DNA of 59,707 nt from Bacteroidia bacterium (GTDB taxonomy: Bacteria; Bacteroidota; Bacteroidia; Cytophagales; Cyclobacteriaceae), in contig JAUHYU010000016.1 of NCBI GenBank assembly GCA_030426345.1, positions 1-59,707 of the forward strand, given 5' to 3'. Each line of letters starts with the position of its first letter. Position 1 is the first letter of the stretch. The translations under genes and the position numbers were made by a program. A model generated the notes under the pieces. It made no database searches and was not told where the DNA came from. It saw nothing but the letters and a program-made list of their open reading frames with translations. Shown here one piece after another: positions 55,659-59,707 of this stretch.

Positions 55659-56930
55659 GTACCCAATGATTATATCTGTGCCGAGCAGTTGATCTTTAAA
55701 GTAAATAATGATTTCATATTCATTCTTGGTTTCAAAATGATTTCCTTCCAAAATGCCTGGATTTTCCATGTTTTCGGGAATCGAATAAGAAAAATCATAC
55801 AAACCCTGTTTCAGCCTTAAGATTCCGGAATAAAGCCCTGAAGCATTGATATATTTCATTTTATTAATGTCCCCATAATTCCAATCCGTCAATTTGCCGA
55901 ATATAAAAATGTCCTTTTCTGATTTTTCCTTGAGGTCTAAGAAAAAATGAACATTGATGTAGTCTGACTCTAGAAGGTTGTCTTTTCCCTCCAGATTTTC
56001 AATCACAAATCCACCATTTAAGTCAGCTATAAAAGTATAAGGTTGAGTAGTTCGAGGTTCATCGATGAATAAATAGGCATCTACTTGAGTATCTGATATA
56101 TTAGTTTTCTCAACGTTTCTTCCTCCGTAATGTGTTGTTCTAATATCAAAAAATCGAAATTCATTTCCACCATTAAAATTATTTTCAAAATTAAAATGTC
56201 GGTATTCCAGTTGCGAAACATCTTCTCTGATTATAGTTGGTTTTAAACCAAAGATGGCATTGTCCCAGCGATCATTTTGCCTAATGACTACTTGAATATC
56301 TAAATAAGGATTAGGTATAGGAAAATTGGTATAATCGATCATGAATTCGATCTGTTGGTTCATGTTTCGTTGCGCGACTCCTGACGAAAGGCCTGTATTT
56401 CCGGTAATACCAATTTTTTGATCATAGACTATAAATCTTCTGGAAAGGATAAGATCATTTGCGTTGTTTTCCCTATAAACTACCAGAAGATAATTGCCCG
56501 GTAGTTTAACCTTAGGAACCCGGAAAGTAAAATGTGTGAATGGAATTTTAGTTGCAATGGAAAAGTCAAATTGATCTATGCTAAATTCATTGTATTCATA
56601 TAAATACTGCATTTCCGATAGGTGAGATGGTTCCCAATTCATGTTGCAATGGATTATTTTTGCTTTGTAATATTCCGCTTCGTCTGTAAACAGTTCGTCA
56701 AACTTAAGCACCAAGGGAATACTTTGATTTAAAGGGATTGCGGCTGGATATACTGAGCTTGCTTTAATATCATCCGCTGGGAAAAGAATGACTGTCTTGA
56801 TGTTCTCTTTATATACTCTATTTCTGTATTCAAGATGCTTACTGTCGGAAGCTGATGCCGCATAAATTAGATAATTCGGCAAAGCAAAAATGACTAGGAA
56901 TGGAATGATCTTTATATTATGGAACTTCAT
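55644..56930 (-). CDS. Type IX secretion system plug protein (formerly DUF5103)
   Basis: A 428-residue exported protein with an N-terminal signal (KIIPFLVIFALPNYLIYAAS). The first domain includes KENIKTVILFPADDIKASSV, KIIHCNMNWEPSHLSEMQYL and IPFTHFTFRVPKVKLPGNY, which match the T9SS_plug_1st/DUF5103 family. A second beta-rich domain ends in IIYFKDQLLGTDIIIGYLKF. The plug protein seals the periplasmic end of the SprA translocon when no substrate is engaged. Its presence fits the T9SS substrate at 42 kb. It is divergent from the ECF sigma gene across 123 bp. Confidence 0.87.
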   Translation of the reverse strand: MKFHNIKIIPFLVIFALPNYLIYAASASDSKHLEYRNRVYKENIKTVILFPADDIKASSVYPAAIPLNQSIPLVLKFDELFTDEAEYYKAKIIHCNMNWEPSHLSEMQYLYEYNEFSIDQFDFSIATKIPFTHFTFRVPKVKLPGNYLLVVYRENNANDLILSRRFIVYDQKIGITGNTGLSSGVAQRNMNQQIEFMIDYTNFPIPNPYLDIQVVIRQNDRWDNAIFGLKPTIIREDVSQLEYRHFNFENNFNGGNEFRFFDIRTTHYGGRNVEKTNISDTQVDAYLFIDEPRTTQPYTFIADLNGGFVIENLEGKDNLLESDYINVHFFLDLKEKSEKDIFIFGKLTDWNYGDINKMKYINASGLYSGILRLKQGLYDFSYSIPENMENPGILEGNHFETKNEYEIIIYFKDQLLGTDIIIGYLKFI

Positions 56931-57053
56931 GAATTAATATATTGTATAGAATTAACGTCCAATATCAATTAATTTTAGATAAAATTACAACCAGTACATG
57001 TAAAATGGTGTCGTATCAAATGAAAATTCGCGAAAGACGACCCATCCGGATTT

Positions 57054-57608
57054 ATGCTCGAATATAAAGAATTGGTTGCAGCATGTGTGAAGGGAGAACG
57101 GGTAGCCCAAAAAAACCTTTATGACACCTTTGCAAAAAGGATGTACGTGGTATGCTTGCGCTATACCAAATCTCAACAGGAGGCTGAAGATATTTTGCAA
57201 GATTCTTTTATTAAGGTTTTTAAAAACCTGAAAGGATACCGTGGAGAGAGCAGGTTAGATTTTTGGATCAAAAGGATTGTGATAAATACTGCGTTAAATA
57301 GTTTGCGTAAGAAGCTATATATGTACCCAATGGTAGATATAGAAGATATAAAACATGAATTTCACCAAAGTAAAGTACTGTCTGATTTTCGCATGGAGGA
57401 ACTCTTGGCTATGATTCAAGAATTGCCCACCGGGTGCCAGACAGTGTTTAACTTATTTGCAATTGAGGGGTATTCTCATAAAGAAATTGCTGAAACCCTT
57501 GGAGTGAGTGAGGGAACGTCAAAGTCGCAATTTTCTAGGGCAAAGAAATTATTACAAGAGAAGATAGCTGAAGAAGAAAAGGCCGAACGCTATGAAAGAT
57601 TTAAATAA
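57054..57608 (+). CDS. ECF RNA polymerase sigma factor (coupled to a Dma-like protein)
   Basis: 184 residues. Region 2: YTKSQQEAEDILQDSFIKVF and GESRLDFWIKRIVINTALNS. Region 4: LPTGCQTVFNLFAIEGYSHK followed by EIAETLGVSEGTSKSQFSRA. An ATG start. Its last 17 bases overlap the start of the next gene, so translation is coupled. It belongs to a different subgroup from the SusC-associated sigma at 6.5 kb: the neighbour is not FecR but a protein with a barrel domain. Confidence 0.94.
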   Translation: MLEYKELVAACVKGERVAQKNLYDTFAKRMYVVCLRYTKSQQEAEDILQDSFIKVFKNLKGYRGESRLDFWIKRIVINTALNSLRKKLYMYPMVDIEDIKHEFHQSKVLSDFRMEELLAMIQELPTGCQTVFNLFAIEGYSHKEIAETLGVSEGTSKSQFSRAKKLLQEKIAEEEKAERYERFK

Positions 57609-59118
57609 AAAAACGGAATTTGAAAGTCAGTGGAAAGGGACGTTTGAGGATTCCGAAATGATTCCGTTTGACAGGGTGTGGGATAAAATAGATGCAGCCC
57701 TGTCCAAAGAAGAAGCTGGGTTTTTCCAGCGAAAAGCATATTTGTATAAGATACTTGCGGCAGCATCTATAGCAGCTGTAATGGCCATTGGTATATTTAG
57801 TGTCAATTATTATTTGGGCAATGAGTCGATGAACGGGAATGCCCTTGTAGATGACAAGGCAATGAAAAATCCCGAATTAACGACTTCAAACAAAGTCCTA
57901 AAAGTAGAAGATCTTGATACCAAATTAGAAAATAATGAAAATTATATAGATGCTGAACTTTCTGCTAATTCTTCCGCTTTAAATGAAGTTTCTGATTCCG
58001 AGCAAATAGTTGGGTCACAGTCGGATCAAGTTAAAACCAATTCGACAACAAAAAATCAGCAGTTGGCAGCAGCGGATAATGATAAAGCCAGTCATGGAAA
58101 TATAGTGGTTTCTGAGGCGTTAGATGAGCTCAATGCCGATCAACCTCAACAGGAAAGTTTCTTAACTTCAGGTGATCCTGAAGTCAGTTCCGGCGATGGG
58201 TTTATTTCTAATTTAAGCAATAGTATAGAAGATCTACAAGGAATTCTTGCAGTGAGTTCTACGGATATGCCCATGGAAATTGATCACATTTATATGATTC
58301 CGTTCATGCCTTCTGGAGCATCCAAAATGAAAAAGGAAAAAGAATCAGGGTTTTTTCTAGCGGGTTTGGATATTTCGACCGGGGTGTTTGATCCAAATTT
58401 TCAGCAGCGGGGTGGTTTGGCCACAAGTTCGTTGACCATGGCACGGGTTGAATCTACTAATGATCAACTGGCTTCGTTTAATACTGCTAATAAGGATTTC
58501 TTGTCCGTGCGCAGTGCCGAAAACTCTACAAGACCCGAAGTCGCCTATAGTTATGGGGCGAATGTGGGGTTTAAATTAACAGACAGGATTATTGTACAGA
58601 CTGGTCTTGGTTACAGAAAGGCTAATTCTACCACAATTACAAATGGATTTATTGAGGATGGTAGCAATGGCACCCGAATCCCAATTGTAGCTTCATATCA
58701 GTATCAATTCGAAGGGTTGTCCAGGGTAAACAAAATTTCTGAAACTGATTTGAATAACCAATATGAGTTTGCGTCCATTCCGGTAAGGGCAGGATATATT
58801 GTGCTAGATAAAAAAGTTAATCTAACATTGATGGCGGGTGTTTCGTCTGAATTCTTTTTGAATAATCAAATTGTAGATAAAAGTGATTTTTTTGAAACAT
58901 TGGCTAATTCTTCTGGTGATAATTCCCCTTATAAAAGTGTGTATTTCAATGGATCACTTGGAACAATGCTAGGTTATACCATTGCCAGAAACTATGTTTT
59001 GACACTAGAACCCAGCTATAAATTTGCCATAAATTCCTTTACTAAGGATGATTTTTATTTGAATAGTCTGCCATCTTCCTTTATGGTTTCGTTTGGGGTA
59101 GCTTATAATTTTAGATAG
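57592..59118 (+). CDS. Dual membrane-spanning anti-sigma-like protein (Dma-like: inner-membrane helix plus outer-membrane barrel)
   Basis: 508 residues. The N-terminal cytoplasmic segment (FESQWKGTFEDSEMIPFDRV, then WDKIDAAL) looks like an anti-sigma helix. A single membrane helix lies at about 51-75 (LYKILAAASIAAVMAIGIFS). A Ser/Asn/Asp/Gln-rich linker of about 160 residues (80-240) is long enough to cross the periplasm. The C-terminal 250 residues are beta-strand-rich (YSYGANVGFKLTDRIIVQTG, KSVYFNGSLGTMLGYTIAR) and end FMVSFGVAYNFR, as outer-membrane barrels do. This architecture matches the dual membrane-spanning anti-sigma factors described in Bacteroides thetaiotaomicron in connection with vesiculation. 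It overlaps the sigma gene by 17 bases. Confidence 0.82.
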   Translation: MKDLNKKTEFESQWKGTFEDSEMIPFDRVWDKIDAALSKEEAGFFQRKAYLYKILAAASIAAVMAIGIFSVNYYLGNESMNGNALVDDKAMKNPELTTSNKVLKVEDLDTKLENNENYIDAELSANSSALNEVSDSEQIVGSQSDQVKTNSTTKNQQLAAADNDKASHGNIVVSEALDELNADQPQQESFLTSGDPEVSSGDGFISNLSNSIEDLQGILAVSSTDMPMEIDHIYMIPFMPSGASKMKKEKESGFFLAGLDISTGVFDPNFQQRGGLATSSLTMARVESTNDQLASFNTANKDFLSVRSAENSTRPEVAYSYGANVGFKLTDRIIVQTGLGYRKANSTTITNGFIEDGSNGTRIPIVASYQYQFEGLSRVNKISETDLNNQYEFASIPVRAGYIVLDKKVNLTLMAGVSSEFFLNNQIVDKSDFFETLANSSGDNSPYKSVYFNGSLGTMLGYTIARNYVLTLEPSYKFAINSFTKDDFYLNSLPSSFMVSFGVAYNFR

Positions 59119-59169
59119 AGATCAACTATTGAATGAATTTTTGTGTCTATTGAGTTAAAGTGAATAGTG

Positions 59170-59707
59170 ATGATTGGAATGAATAAAAATATCGTATTGT
59201 ACTTACTGCTCTTGGTTTTGGGAGGATGCAATCAAGATATGGGGGAGTCAGGTGCTGAGTTGTCAAGTGCCTTCGATTTTGAAGGAGGGTCACAAGGTTG
59301 GGAGGGAGGAACCTCCGATTTTCCAGCTGATTTTCTAAACAGTGGTGCAGACTTTTCTTTTAGTGCAAGTAAAGTGCCTAATAGCATTATTTCTGAAAGT
59401 AGCGGATTGAAAATAAATGCGGATAATCCTCACGGTGATTTATTCTATTTTTTTAAACGAAAGGTTGATGGATTGAATCCTTTGACAACGTACCAGTTGG
59501 ATTTTGAATTTTTGATGTACACTCAAGTGGTTACAGAATTAAGCGCACTTTCCTCTAAGGAAATATATCTTAAGATTGGAGCGGTGAATCATGTTCCTAT
59601 GCTTGAATCAATATCCAGCTCTGATTCAATAGAATACATGGTTTTAAACGTAGATAAGGGAGATTCTAACAGTGATAGTGGCGAGGATTTAGTTAACATC
59701 GGATCCA
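59170..59707 (+). CDS. Predicted lipoprotein, partial (runs off the window)
   Basis: An open frame from ATG 59170 (or 59179) to the window edge, 179 codons. The lipobox is LLLVLGGCNQD (Cys20). The mature part includes AFDFEGGSQGWEGGTSDFPA and NPLTTYQLDFEFLMYTQV, which looks like a beta-sandwich resembling carbohydrate-binding or discoidin-type modules; this is a weak call. It lies 51 bases after the Dma-like gene on the same strand, so it is a likely third member of the sigma/anti-sigma operon. Confidence 0.75.
   Translation, partial: MIGMNKNIVLYLLLLVLGGCNQDMGESGAELSSAFDFEGGSQGWEGGTSDFPADFLNSGADFSFSASKVPNSIISESSGLKINADNPHGDLFYFFKRKVDGLNPLTTYQLDFEFLMYTQVVTELSALSSKEIYLKIGAVNHVPMLESISSSDSIEYMVLNVDKGDSNSDSGEDLVNIGS

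Overview
The window looks like a chromosome segment of a marine-type Bacteroidota, most likely order Cytophagales. I infer this from the family content: a SusC/SusD pair with an ECF sigma/FecR regulatory pair, a giant adhesin with a type-B type IX secretion (T9SS) sorting domain, a T9SS plug protein, a DUF3276 Pur-alpha-like protein, a DUF2911 protein and a DUF6807 (PmoA-like) protein. No rRNA, tRNA, insertion sequence or CRISPR array was recognised. Species-level placement is not possible from reading alone.

Layout. (1) 1-11.9 kb: what looks like a decaying sulfated-glycan utilisation locus. It holds a SusD-like gene that runs in frame into a flippase-like membrane protein at the left edge, an intact SusC receptor with an STN signalling domain, FecR, a divergent ECF sigma factor, a sulfatase pseudogene, a BASS transporter overlapping a PlsC-type acyltransferase, an intact sulfatase and a bicupin protein. 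(2) 11.9-20.8 kb: SRPBCC protein, inorganic pyrophosphatase, an OmpR-type two-component pair, a large carboxypeptidase-regulatory/MG2-like envelope protein, an MDR oxidoreductase and an S41 peptidase lipoprotein. (3) 20.8-23.7 kb: molybdenum cofactor genes, with a MobB-like/MobA fusion and moaC divergent from moeA; moeA carries a GGAA tetranucleotide repeat tract. (4) 23.9-31.8 kb: small orphan genes, a lone receiver protein, an operon of M16 peptidase, O-methyltransferase and LysM lytic transglycosylase, a DUF2911 protein and prfC. (5) 32-41 kb: outer-membrane barrel, gyrA, TPR protein, Tat-exported SGNH esterase, DUF6807 lipoprotein, an Fe-S type cysH and an epimerase. (6) 41.1-49.3 kb: a long leader, a small secreted protein and a 2427-residue T9SS adhesin containing seven exact 243-bp tandem units. 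(7) 49.3-59.7 kb: LuxC-like acyl-CoA reductase, ferredoxin, DUF58, DUF3276, AI-2E transporter, ychF, a solitary Cas6-like gene, the T9SS plug protein, and an ECF sigma factor coupled to a protein with an inner-membrane helix and an outer-membrane barrel (Dma-like), followed by a lipoprotein cut by the window edge.

The most notable things beyond ordinary genes are as follows. The word AAATCCATG, usually extended to AAAATCCATGRA, is strongly over-represented: 17 occurrences were counted by eye on both strands, against about one expected from base composition. Many copies lie at gene ends or starts, and one forms a perfect 38-bp palindromic terminator. The others are the in-frame SusD/flippase chimera, the solitary Cas6, the dual-membrane anti-sigma module, the three-unit higher-order pattern in the adhesin repeats, and a possible phase-variable tract in moeA.
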